NCBI GenBank assembly: GCA_949317995.1
Contig: OX439050.1
Coordinates: 53,135,777 to 53,199,776, forward strand
DNA length: 64,000 nucleotides
Direction: 5' to 3'
Origin: Acholoe squamosa
Lineage: Eukaryota; Annelida; Polychaeta; Phyllodocida; Polynoidae
The position numbers and the translations under genes were made by a program. The notes under the pieces were generated by a model, which searched no databases, was not told where the DNA came from, and worked only from the letters and a program-made list of their open reading frames with translations. This document shows, piece after piece, positions 47,296-56,290 of the stretch (position 1 is the first letter of the stretch; every line of letters begins with the position of its first letter).

Positions 47296-50200
47296 TTAGT
47301 GGGATTCTCCCTCCGGGGTGGTGTTGGGTGACGCGGCATTAGGCGATAACTCATGTAGCGTGGGTCTGGCGCCAGGGCTTAATTGTACATTCATACCCCT
47401 GCCTAATCCCCTCGTAATTGGACCCATTATACACCTTATATCGCCTTCGTCCCCCTCTCTGTGAAGTGAAGGTTCGGGTGGCATTAAAGGGGTCGCCGCT
47501 GTATATTTAATTATTATTGGTGGAATTAATTGGTCTTGTGCCTGTGTAATTGACACCGACCCCTCATCCCTTTGATCCTCCTTGTCGCCTATGTCATCGG
47601 GTTCCCCCCCGTGGGACTCCTCCCTTGGTGCCGTCTCTGCTGGCAACATGGTAACAACTTGGTTCCCTTTGATCCCGTGATCCCCTTGCATGTTTGGTAC
47701 ATTGTCTACCCCAGTCCCCCTGGGGCCTATAGTGGGCGTCAACCCTTTTGCCGCCCCTAAAGCATTTGATATTCCGGGAACGTCACACCCCCTTGGGGAC
47801 ACCCCTGGTCCCCCGGCAACAACTTGTGGATTAACATATCCCCCATCTGTTTGTGCTTGTTCCCCCATCCTAATCCCCTGAGGGCGCCGTCCACTTACAT
47901 CATGGCTGGGTATATCCACCCCCTCCTCACTTGGTTGACAGGTGGATGGCAATAGCATCTCTTTGTCTTTCGATCGCCCCTGTGGGCTCTCTAATTGTAC
48001 GGCAGTGTCGCCCTCAACTCCTGTACCTGCTTTGTAGGACGATCTATCTGCATTTCTCTTTGCGATCGCTTCCCTTTGATAGTGTACCCCCATTCTTCTA
48101 GGTCGGGCATTGGGATCATAAAGAGGTATTATTCCGTCGTTAATCCCCTTTTCCCCTTGTATCAGTACTGGTTCCACCCTTAATTGTGCCTTTTCTACCG
48201 GCTCTGTGTGATGTTGTGGGACCGTAGACCGCCTCCCACCCTCCTGTGAGGGCTGCCCCACCCCCACCTCCCTCCCTTCCCCCCAACTGTCCATGTCACC
48301 CCACTCGTCCTCTATACGCCCCCCTGACTCATTTATCTCTTCTGCCCGTTGCTGTCTCCTCATCTGTCCTTGCACTTTAATTTTTTCTGTCCTTGTCATG
48401 GGAAATTGGTGCTCCCCCTCTTGGAAATCCCTAGGTGCTGGCTTTAGCCGTGCCGCATTCACCTTTTGTATTACCAACTTTGGCCCCACCACTGTTATTA
48501 AAGGCCCATCCACCCGCGTCACTGTATATCCATGGCCATACAAAGGCTGAAAAACACTGGGCTCTGGATTTTCCAGTAAAACTTGCTGGCCTACAGTATA
48601 TACAGGCGCCCTGGGCAGTTTGTTTAAACGCTCCCAATTCCGATGCCTTTGTCCTAGTGCATTCTTTTTGGCCTCATAATGGGCCCGTGCCAGCATTTCC
48701 ACCCTATCAGCTAGGACTGCGATATCTTGCCCTGGAGGAATTATGTGTGGAAACTGCGCCGGGTTCCGTGGGTGCCTACCGAAATGCAGAAAGAAGGGCG
48801 AAAACCCTGATACCGTGGACACAGAATGGTTGTATGATTCTACCACTTTTGGCAGCACCTCTTCCCACTTGTGGGCCCGTGCGTCTACCAATTTAGATAT
48901 CATCTTTTTAATTGTTCTGTTTAATCGTTCACATTTCCCGTTTGTCTGAGCGTGCCTTGGGGACGTATACCTAAATTCGATATGTTTGTTCGCTAACATA
49001 TCCTGTAGCATTTTACATTTGAACTCCCCGCCACGATCTGATAGGACGACCCACGGCTCCGAGTTGCGCCTAAAGTAATCGTCCCTCAGGAAGTGAACTA
49101 TGTTGTCAGCTCGTTTGTTGGGTAATGGAACAACCTCCGCCCACCCAGAGCAGTGGTCAATGACTACCAGGGCATGCACATTCCCCTTCCCGCTCATGGG
49201 CATTGGTCCAATTAGGTCGATACCTATCACCTCTCCTGGCATGGAGGGTACCGGCATCGTGCCTGGGGGTGGGTACGTCTTTGATTTTTGGTGTAAGGCA
49301 CAAGTGCCGCAATTCCTTACCATCTCAAAAACTCCTTTCCTCATCTTGGGCCATTTGTATGTGTCCTGTACCCGCTGCAGTGTTCTATCTAATCCCTGGT
49401 GCCCTATGCTCTCGTGTACCTTTTTAACCAATTCCTGGGTCATGCCCATGGGGACCACTATTCGCGGATGTACCCTCCCACTCCCCGGTGGGGATATAGT
49501 GTAGAGTACATGATCTAACACTACATACTCGTCCTCCTCCCTCTCCCCCATTGCGTACTGCGGCATTTGCCGTTGTAGGTCCACCAGTTCCGATCTATCT
49601 AACCAGGGGTCCCACCAGTCAGTTACGAACTGCATCTCTATGACGGCCATTTCTAAAGGCTGCTTCCGTGTAACCCGTGACAGCATATCGGCTCTGATAT
49701 TATAAGCCCCACGTCTGTACTCAATTGGAGCCCCATATTCTGCCAACAGCACTGCCCACCGCTGTATTTTGGTATTCTGCATTTCTGATAAGAATAACGT
49801 TTTCAGCGGCTTGTGATCAGTGATGATGGTGAACTCCGCCCCATGCAGATATGGCCTTAATTTGCGCAGGGCATATATGACTGCATATGCCTCTTTTTCT
49901 ATGGTTGCCCACCTCAACTGGCTCTGTTTCAGGGCTTTAGAAAAGTAATGTATGGGCCGTTCTAATCCCTCAGTATCTTCCTGGGTTAGCACCCCCCCAA
50001 TCGAATGGCGGGAACTGTCTGTATATAGTCGGAAAGGCTTATCCAACTGGGGAAACGCCATGACCTGTTCTGACGTCAATGCTACTTTCAGTTGATTCCA
50101 TGATTCTTCCTCCTCCCTCCCCCAATGGAATTTCACCCCCTTCCTGGTCAACTTTACCAGAGGCAGCGCTATATCCGAAAAGTTGGCGATGGTGTTCCTA

Positions 50201-51441
50201 TAGTACCCAGCCATGCCTAGGAACCGCTGTACCGCTTTCATGTTGTGCGGTGGTGCCATATCTCTTATGGCTTCCACCTTTTCTGGGTTAGGGCGAATTC
50301 CTTCCCTCCCCACAATATAACCCAATAGGCTAACCTCGCTGCTTCTGAATGAGCATTTCTGGGAATTGAGAGTCAATCCATTGTCTGCCATTGTTGCCAT
50401 GACCGCTCTTAGGTCATTCGAGTGGTCTGATGCTGATTTCGAGTACACTATCACGTCATCTAAATAAACCATTAAACAGTGACCAATAAATGGCGCTAGC
50501 ACTGCATTAATATGTCTCTGCCAACATGCCGGGGAATTGGACATCCCCATCGGCATCCTATTAAATTCGAACAATCCCCTGTGGGACACAAATGCCGTGA
50601 TCTCTTTGCACTCCTCAGCTACGGGCACTTGATAATATGCAGATTTCAGATCTAACACCGAAAACACTTCCGCCCCCACGAGGGAATCAAAGATGTCCTG
50701 TATGTGGGGGAGAGGGTGTGCGTCTTTCTTGGTTACGTTGTTTACCCTCCTATAATCCACACAACATCGCAACGTCCCATCCTTTTTCTTTACCATATTC
50801 AGCGGGCTAGCCCATGGGCTGAATGAAGGTGATATGATACCCTCCGCTAGTAGCTTATCAATTTCCTTATCTACCACATGCCTCTTGTGTAACGGCAACC
50901 TGTAGGGCCTCTGATTGATGGGACGCGCCCCCTGCACATTAACTGACATCACAATCTTATTGGCAATGGGCAGTTTCTTCCCTTTTTCCGAAAACAGATT
51001 AGGAAACTGCTGTTTCCAGTAGTCTATTTCCGTGTGTACTCCCTCTACTCCCGCCATCTCCCCCTTACTGAACCCCCAGGAGAAGTGTTGCCCCCCTAGC
51101 TTTATTGATTTAGCTACACACTCTAAAGACATTTCAAGTACATTCAATGCGTCAATCCCAAGAAGCATGTCATGTTTCATGCCCGGAGTAACATATAAGT
51201 CAATACGCTTACCTAGCACATTCATGGTGGCGACGCCTCTGGTGGGGAGTGGATGTCCTGATAGCGACCTTAGCTGGGCTCCCTGTCTCAGCACTGGTGG
51301 CTGATTGGTTATTGCACAAATGTTCATCCACTTCCGTTCTGCCATCATGGACTTTGAAGCGCCGGAGTCGACCAAAGTTTGCATAAGGATGCCTTCTACT
51401 GGTATCCCAATGTTTATACGGTCGTCCCCGGCGCCTAGAAG
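47296..51441 (-). CDS. pol: Pol polyprotein (protease, RT, RNase H, integrase), made by -1 frameshift
   Basis: About 1,381 residues from the frameshift. Numbered from the internal Met at 51384: aspartic protease with DSGA at 6-9; reverse transcriptase about 165-360, with D245 in VLDLKSAY and YLDD at 307-310; RNase H about 450-570 with D456, E498, D523 and D566. The integrase has a zinc module H657-H662-C692-C695 and catalytic D723, D783 and E819 (35 residues between the last two), followed by a GPY/F-like region about 925-985. After that comes an unusual hydrophilic, Pro/Gly-rich extension of about 375 residues with no recognised domain. All catalytic residues are present. The frame is open from 51450 and overlaps gag. 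No dUTPase or chromodomain was seen. The order RT-RH-IN assigns it to Ty3/Gypsy. Confidence 0.97.
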   Translation of the reverse strand, partial: LLGAGDDRINIGIPVEGILMQTLVDSGASKSMMAERKWMNICAITNQPPVLRQGAQLRSLSGHPLPTRGVATMNVLGKRIDLYVTPGMKHDMLLGIDALNVLEMSLECVAKSIKLGGQHFSWGFSKGEMAGVEGVHTEIDYWKQQFPNLFSEKGKKLPIANKIVMSVNVQGARPINQRPYRLPLHKRHVVDKEIDKLLAEGIISPSFSPWASPLNMVKKKDGTLRCCVDYRRVNNVTKKDAHPLPHIQDIFDSLVGAEVFSVLDLKSAYYQVPVAEECKEITAFVSHRGLFEFNRMPMGMSNSPACWQRHINAVLAPFIGHCLMVYLDDVIVYSKSASDHSNDLRAVMATMADNGLTLNSQKCSFRSSEVSLLGYIVGREGIRPNPEKVEAIRDMAPPHNMKAVQRFLGMAGYYRNTIANFSDIALPLVKLTRKGVKFHWGREEEESWNQLKVALTSEQVMAFPQLDKPFRLYTDSSRHSIGGVLTQEDTEGLERPIHYFSKALKQSQLRWATIEKEAYAVIYALRKLRPYLHGAEFTIITDHKPLKTLFLSEMQNTKIQRWAVLLAEYGAPIEYRRGAYNIRADMLSRVTRKQPLEMAVIEMQFVTDWWDPWLDRSELVDLQRQMPQYAMGEREEDEYVVLDHVLYTISPPGSGRVHPRIVVPMGMTQELVKKVHESIGHQGLDRTLQRVQDTYKWPKMRKGVFEMVRNCGTCALHQKSKTYPPPGTMPVPSMPGEVIGIDLIGPMPMSGKGNVHALVVIDHCSGWAEVVPLPNKRADNIVHFLRDDYFRRNSEPWVVLSDRGGEFKCKMLQDMLANKHIEFRYTSPRHAQTNGKCERLNRTIKKMISKLVDARAHKWEEVLPKVVESYNHSVSTVSGFSPFFLHFGRHPRNPAQFPHIIPPGQDIAVLADRVEMLARAHYEAKKNALGQRHRNWERLNKLPRAPVYTVGQQVLLENPEPSVFQPLYGHGYTVTRVDGPLITVVGPKLVIQKVNAARLKPAPRDFQEGEHQFPMTRTEKIKVQGQMRRQQRAEEINESGGRIEDEWGDMDSWGEGREVGVGQPSQEGGRRSTVPQHHTEPVEKAQLRVEPVLIQGEKGINDGIIPLYDPNARPRRMGVHYQREAIAKRNADRSSYKAGTGVEGDTAVQLESPQGRSKDKEMLLPSTCQPSEEGVDIPSHDVSGRRPQGIRMGEQAQTDGGYVNPQVVAGGPGVSPRGCDVPGISNALGAAKGLTPTIGPRGTGVDNVPNMQGDHGIKGNQVVTMLPAETAPREESHGGEPDDIGDKEDQRDEGSVSITQAQDQLIPPIIIKYTAATPLMPPEPSLHREGDEGDIRCIMGPITRGLGRGMNVQLSPGARPTLHELSPNAASPNTTPEGESH

Positions 51442-51447
51442 TTTCCC
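51357..51447 (-). promoter_or_regulatory. Programmed -1 ribosomal frameshift signal (gag-pol)
   Basis: The minus strand has the slippery heptamer GGGAAAC at 51447-51441, in the correct register (G GGA AAC in the gag frame). The gag stop TAG follows after one codon. Four bases downstream begins a stem: AGGCGCCGGGGACGACC (51436-51420) pairs with GGTCGACTCCGGCGCTT (51373-51357), 16 of 17 positions including two G-U pairs, across a 46-nt loop. GGGAAAC is a known retroviral -1 site. A pseudoknot is possible. Confidence 0.85.
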
Positions 51448-52688
51448 GAGTTACCTACGTGTTGATATGGGTGGGGACTGTTAGCCATGGCCGCCTGCGA
51501 TAGAATATCAATAGCTGCTTGGATCGGATCCTCAGCGCTGCCCCCTCTCTGTGCCAGCGTATGTTGTGGTGGCTGGTCGCATTCCCTTGCAAAATGGCCT
51601 ATAACTCCACAATTGTAGCACTTTGAGGTACCATACGGTTGGTTTCTGGGCTGACCATTTCCACCTCCTCCTCCGCGCCCCCTTGCATCCTGTCCCCGAG
51701 GCCTTTGTCCGGCATAAGGGCCCGGTGGGAACATATTGAAGACCTGTTGTCCCCATCCTGTAGGTGGTAGCGGCTGCTGTGCCGGCCCCGCCTGCCATAA
51801 CGATCCCGCCGCCCCTTCTGGCCCGTTTCCTCCCGCAGGCGGCTCCTTACTGTCTTTAGATGTCATCGCTGCTACTACCGGGGCCGTGTTGGCTATCTTA
51901 AGGGCTTTAACCGAAGATGACAAGGATTCAATGTTTTTCTGCATATTTTTCTGCATAGCTAACATTGCGCTATTGAAGGGGGAATGTTCCTCGGGCGGTG
52001 GTGGTGGCAGGGACGCGGCTGCCTGCTCCCCGACTTCCGCTTCATCATTAAGCCCTAGGGCACTGGCTGTTTTATTGGCTGCTTGCACTAGATCATTAAG
52101 TGTTGTATAAGTGTCTAACTTCAACAAGCAGCGGAGCTGCTTGTCTCTCAATCCATCCACCAACTTCTTCTGAAGTGACGCTTTCAACATGGATTCGGCT
52201 AGCTGCTCCGCGGTATATGCTGCTGCCACAGCTCCAGTGAAACGTGTAGTATACTCCCTCACTAACTCATATGGCTGTTGGGTCATTTTTTCCACTCTAT
52301 TCCTCATATATTCTTCCTCTTCCGCGCCCAGAAAATGTTCAATGATCACCTTTTTTATCGCTGCCCATGTAGCAACGGTCCCCTGCGGGATATCCGCCAG
52401 AGTGGAGTTTACTACGTCCGCCAGGGTGCCCTTCACCAGGCAACATACCATGTCCAACAGTATATCTGGTTCCGCGTTGGATCTGGCGGCTGCATAGTCT
52501 ACTGCTTTTAGCCATGCACGCAAAATGTCCTTATCTGCCCCGTCCGCCGCACCTATACTTCGTGCGAATCCATCCAGTTTCCTCCTTTGTGCCGCCTCCT
52601 TGGCCATCCTCAGCCGCTCCATCGCGTCTCCTCCGCCTCCTCCTCCTCCTCCTCCTAGTTCAACGTGATCGGCTTCGTTATCTGACAT
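51435..52688 (-). CDS. gag: Gag polyprotein with CCHC zinc knuckle
   Basis: 417 residues, the structural protein that assembles the particle and packages RNA. I take the ATG at 52688 (MSDNEADHVELG): the open frame extends upstream into the LTR, but that part precedes the expected start, and this ATG lies 89 nt after the LTR. A nine-glycine run is at 12-20. A helical capsid-like region about 50-210 includes YELVREYTTRF and QLAESMLKASLQKKLVDGL, typical of retrotransposon Gag. A Met/Gln-rich helix is at about 250-285, a Gly/Pro/Arg-rich linker follows, then one zinc knuckle CYNCGVIGHFAREC at 357-370. It ends GNSGNF at the frameshift site. Intact. Confidence 0.95.
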   Translation of the reverse strand: MSDNEADHVELGGGGGGGGGDAMERLRMAKEAAQRRKLDGFARSIGAADGADKDILRAWLKAVDYAAARSNAEPDILLDMVCCLVKGTLADVVNSTLADIPQGTVATWAAIKKVIIEHFLGAEEEEYMRNRVEKMTQQPYELVREYTTRFTGAVAAAYTAEQLAESMLKASLQKKLVDGLRDKQLRCLLKLDTYTTLNDLVQAANKTASALGLNDEAEVGEQAAASLPPPPPEEHSPFNSAMLAMQKNMQKNIESLSSSVKALKIANTAPVVAAMTSKDSKEPPAGGNGPEGAAGSLWQAGPAQQPLPPTGWGQQVFNMFPPGPYAGQRPRGQDARGRGGGGGNGQPRNQPYGTSKCYNCGVIGHFARECDQPPQHTLAQRGGSAEDPIQAAIDILSQAAMANSPHPYQHVGNSGNF

Positions 52689-52730
52689 GGTGATATTCTC
52701 CCCCAAGTCAACGCCACTGCACTGAACCAG

Positions 52731-52740
52731 GTTACCTTCC
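52731..52740 (-). promoter_or_regulatory. Candidate 5' splice donor in the leader
   Basis: GGAAG|GTAAC on the minus strand, between the primer-binding site and the gag ATG, is a good donor match. Joined to the acceptor at 47190 it would remove gag and pol and give an env mRNA. Inference. Confidence 0.45.
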
Positions 52741-52760
52741 CCGACAGTTATAGTCCCGTA

Positions 52761-52775
52761 CCGGTGAGAGTTCCA
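52761..52775 (-). other. Primer-binding site
   Basis: TGGAACTCTCACCGG on the minus strand begins one base after the 5' LTR. TGG at this spot complements the CCA end of a tRNA. The matching tRNA would end CCGGUGAGAGUUCCA; I cannot assign it to a known animal tRNA. Confidence 0.75.
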
Positions 52776-52776
52776 G

Positions 52777-53059
52777 TGTAACGCTGGTTTATATATCAAA
52801 TGAACAACTCCATGCACACCGAGTCCCAGTACAAATCTGAGGATTCATTTTATTTCTATCCTATATATACTCTTACATGTTTGCATTCATTTCATGTTTT
52901 TCTGTCAATCACTTACATGCTTCCCCAATGGCTCCGCCCCCCCATTTTAGCCCCTCCCCTTTTGTGGTCACTACAGTGTGCCTCAATTAATTATTCTTAC
53001 ATAACCCTTGATACCCCCTTCCCACCTGTATACCAATTATACTATGTATCCCCGTTACA
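52777..53059 (-). repeat. 5' LTR of the retrotransposon
   Basis: 283 bp, no difference from 44970-45252 found by eye. It carries the promoter: TATA-like GTATATATAGG at 52860-52870 on the minus strand and GGGGCGGAGCC (GC-box-like) upstream. AATAAA is at 52849-52854. Confidence 0.95.
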
Positions 53060-53136
53060 CAGAAGCTGTCCGTGCGGAAGGCCCTGAGCGCGATGCATCC
53101 ACAGCCAGGGGAAGTAGACGCAGGAGGAAGAGAAGA

Positions 53137-55315
53137 TACCCAGCAAATTGAAGTCAGTGTGAGTCATAATGAGCTGCTATGTGTGAGCACCTTTCGGGTT
53201 ATAACACCAGTGCGTTAGCTCGTGTCACAAGGTGTCAATATTCACACAGTTTGACTCATTATGACAATTAGTGACTCATCTCCACGAGACATAATGTGGC
53301 ACAAGTGTGAGCATGCGTCAGTCTGTGTCAGTAGTCACACAGTGTGACACATAGTGACTCATTTCCTAACCCATTTGAGTTAACATTGCGTCAGTATGTG
53401 CCAGTATGGGTGAGTAGTCACAGGGAGTGACGCATAGTGACTCATTTCCTTATTTGCGTGAGGTGACACTGAGTGAGCATGAGCCAGTCTGTGTGAGTAG
53501 TCACACGGACTGACCCATAGTGACTCATCTTTCAAAAGATAGGTGTTGACGCTTGAGTGAACATGGGTCACTATGTGTCAGTACTCACCCGCAGTGACTC
53601 GAAATGGCATCAGTGTCAGTATAAAGAGAGGTAAATTGTATAGTTCCACTATATACTTGCACTTTGGGTTTGGGCCAAATTAGGGAATTGCTGTTTCTAT
53701 TGATGCTGCCTTATAAATCAAAGTGTTTATAGATGATATCTATCAATATGTATATAGGGAATATAATGGTGACTGAAAACATGGGTTTATATTCTCTTTT
53801 GGTGTATTTTAAGACAATTTTCTTTGTCTATGGGAGATAACACTGAGTTTCAATTATCAACCTCCTATGCGGTATTCAGGCTTACATTAGTCTTGGTGTA
53901 GTAATTCCTTGAAAGTATGGTACATGCTGCCCAAGGTGATGCCATATTACCATGAGAAATAGGTAAGAATTCATAATATGAGGTGAATTATAATGTTGTT
54001 TTGGGTGATAATAGGAGCAAAGTGCCTCACTTCAACAAACACAACAGGTTCTGACACATGCGTCAGTATGCGTAACTATGTGTCAATACTCACACATATT
54101 CACACACCTTGACTCACAGTGACCCATCCTGAAATTTTCTCTCCAGGAAGTACCTGACACATGTGTGACCATGCGTCAGTACTGCGTCAGTATTGTGTCT
54201 GATTGGTTGATTACAAACTTCTGGTCCCTCATTGGTCCATTTCAAAGTTCCCGCTCTTTTCTTGGTTTCTTTGTTCTCAGTATTTCACAACACACAGACA
54301 CAGAACAGCAAGGAGAGAAGACAAGGTGGGTAATCCTACAGTCCTACAGAACTCCAAGTAACCTACAGTAATATATCATAGTATCTAATTTTGTGCCCAC
54401 CTTAATCTTTAGAGTCCCTTACAGTATTGATACAGTTGATATAGCATATGTCAGTAACTTGCAGGTTTGGGGGCCTGGGAGAGTGGTGGACCAGGTTGTG
54501 GTCAGTTTGAGGGGCAAGAATATTATTTTTGTTTCTGGGGGGGGGGGGTGATTTTGTCTCCAAATAATTTTATCTTCCCCTGCCCCCATTAAAGGTCAAC
54601 TCATTCAGGTAGAGGGTATGTACTTGGCTCAGGGGGAAATTCTAGCTCCCCCCCTCCAAAATGAAAATATCTCATATATAACATATTTTGGAGGGAGGGG
54701 AGGAGGTGAGGAGGGTAAAAAATCTTGTGCTGATTATATTAAAGGTATTTGTGTAATGCATTATTGAACTTAAATGTTTAATTTTTGTTTGACAGGCACA
54801 AAGAAGGCATTTTGAGGAATGGAAAAAGTGAACAAAGGAATCTACAGGAAACCCTTACATGGACATAGACATGCAGCTCAATTGATGACAGTGATTCAGA
54901 ATAAAAATGAATGCAGAATAAAGTCATACCCCTACCCCCCTCCCAAACCCCCTCCCCCCATCCCTATCCCAGGGGAAAAAACCTGACGCATGTGTCAGGA
55001 TGAGTCAGTATGTGTTAATGCCCAGGTGTCAGTATGAGTGTGCATGTGCCATGACACACGTGTCAGGCCTGAGTCATTGTGCGTTATAGCTCAGGTGTTA
55101 GTACGAGTGTTGATTTGCCATGACGCATGTGTTAGGCCTGAGTCAGTATGTGTTATAGCCCAGGTGTCAGTATGGGTTTGCATGTGCCATGACACATGTG
55201 TCAGCATGCGTCAGTATGGGTCATCAGTCACACCTGGTGGCGCATTTTTTTTCTATACAGCACCAGTGTGAGTACTCACACACAGTGACTCAGAATGACA
55301 CCAATTTGCTGGGTA
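53137..55315. mobile_element. 2.2-kb TA-flanked non-autonomous transposon with TGASTCA-rich ends
   Basis: The ends are TACCCAGCAAATTG (53137-53150) and CAATTTGCTGGGTA (55302-55315). The similarity continues inward with GTCA and TGAGTCA words, giving about 30 bp of imperfect inverted repeat. If TA is the duplicated target the element proper is 53139-55313. Both flanks inside (53150-53620, 54990-55300) and the middle (54050-54190) hold repeats with words such as GTGTCAGTA and CATAGTGACTCAT, on a period of about 84 bp at the left. No transposase frame is present. Confidence 0.65.
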
Positions 55316-56040
55316 GGTTGGTGTGGTACCCTAGCTCTGTAAAGGCAGTGTTGTTTTTCCATGCAGGTTGAACCTATTCAGTGACTGATCTTGAATTCTG
55401 AAATAAGCACGGACTGAAAGGAAGGGCGCTTCCTCTATTTTTTTTTCTGTAAATTTTGAGGTCCAAAATAGGAAAATAAAATCTTAAGTATGGGCAAAAA
55501 AGATGGTTCATAAGTGGCCCTTAAAGTGTTAATCAGGTTAAGGCTCCACCAGACCATCATGCCACATGTGAGCTGCTTCCGAGCTGCTCTATCAGGTGTA
55601 AACAGAGGCGCTCTTATCTCACTATGATGCTCATCGACCCAAAACCACCATTACCTTCATATATCACTGTATCCCTGTCATTGCGCAGTTATGTTGGAAT
55701 GATGGTATCAGCTTCATTTGTGCTATATTACTAATAGGCAACTCTCGCGTGGGTTTGGCTCTGTCTCTCCGGCTCCTAACATGCCTCTGACATACAACAT
55801 GCCCTACAATGGGCGCACACGAGATCACAGCCAATAATTATGGCCGCACACACAAATCCACATGTAACAGTTACACTTCTTAGGCTGTATAGGGGCCAGG
55901 TGGGATACTGTAGATTTTGGTCAAATAAACTTTTCCGTCCTTTTACCAGTATCACCATCAGCAATTGATGCGCCCAATGGACAATGTGGGAGAGACGTAT
56001 TGGCACGATATACAGCAGTCCTTTAGCCACTCTGAGCTCC
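55316..56040. other. No gene recognised
   Basis: No exon or further repeat structure was recognised between the transposon end and the promoter-like region. Confidence 0.45.
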
Positions 56041-56095
56041 TCATGAGCACCTCAAGAGGCGCGCGTCCTTGGCGGGGCATCCTGCCGCTGCTCCT

Positions 56096-56290
56096 CCTCA
56101 CCTCTAGGGGGCAACACTCGGGGTCCGCCACCAGGGGGCGCCAGCAGCAGATAACGCGCGCCGCCATGTTTGTTTTGCCTAATCCGCCGGGCGTCAGCGG
56201 CAGCAGAGGCAACCAGCGAAAGGAGATCTACTTCCGGTTCATTGCTTGTCGGGGACCTGCTACCGGAAGTGACGTCAGAAAGACGCTGGG
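56096..56290. promoter_or_regulatory. Housekeeping-type promoter with tandem CTCF motifs
   Basis: CCACCAGGGGGCGCC at 56128-56142 is a close match to the core CTCF motif, and CCTCTAGGGGGCA at 56101-56112 is a second, same orientation. GCCGCCATGTTT (56160, YY1), CTTCCGGT (56231, ETS) and ACCGGAAGTGACGTCA (56272-56287, ETS next to CRE) follow. This combination in a CpG-rich patch with no TATA is typical of promoters, possibly bidirectional, and of insulator sites. Confidence 0.6.
56102..56167 (-). CDS. Candidate first coding exon, unknown gene
   Basis: On the minus strand an ATG in a YY1/Kozak-like context (AAACATGGCGGC) opens 22 codons, MAARVICCWRPLVADPECCP and two more, ending at a strong donor CTAGAG|GTGAGGAG. 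No protein is recognised. The CTCF-like motifs lie within it, so the codons may be a by-product of regulatory sequence. Confidence 0.25.

Larger units (their letters stand above)
44970..53059 (-). mobile_element. Complete env-bearing Ty3/Gypsy (errantivirus-like) LTR retrotransposon
   Basis: The 8,090-bp element lies on the minus strand between 4-bp direct repeats CAGA (44966-44969 and 53060-53063). In its own order it has a 5' LTR (52777-53059), primer-binding site, gag, pol by -1 frameshift, env, polypurine tract and 3' LTR (44970-45252). All three ORFs are open over their full expected length, and the LTRs look identical, so insertion is recent. Domain order PR-RT-RH-IN and a separate env after pol match errantivirus-type Ty3/Gypsy elements. 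Infectivity cannot be judged from sequence. Confidence 0.97.

Noticed and set aside
48435-48896. 153-codon plus-strand frame opposite pol
   Set aside because: It is the antisense shadow of the intact pol frame.
52689-52817. Upstream extension of gag beginning in the LTR
   Set aside because: The first 43 codons lie in LTR, primer-binding and leader sequence. The ATG at 52688 is the sensible start.
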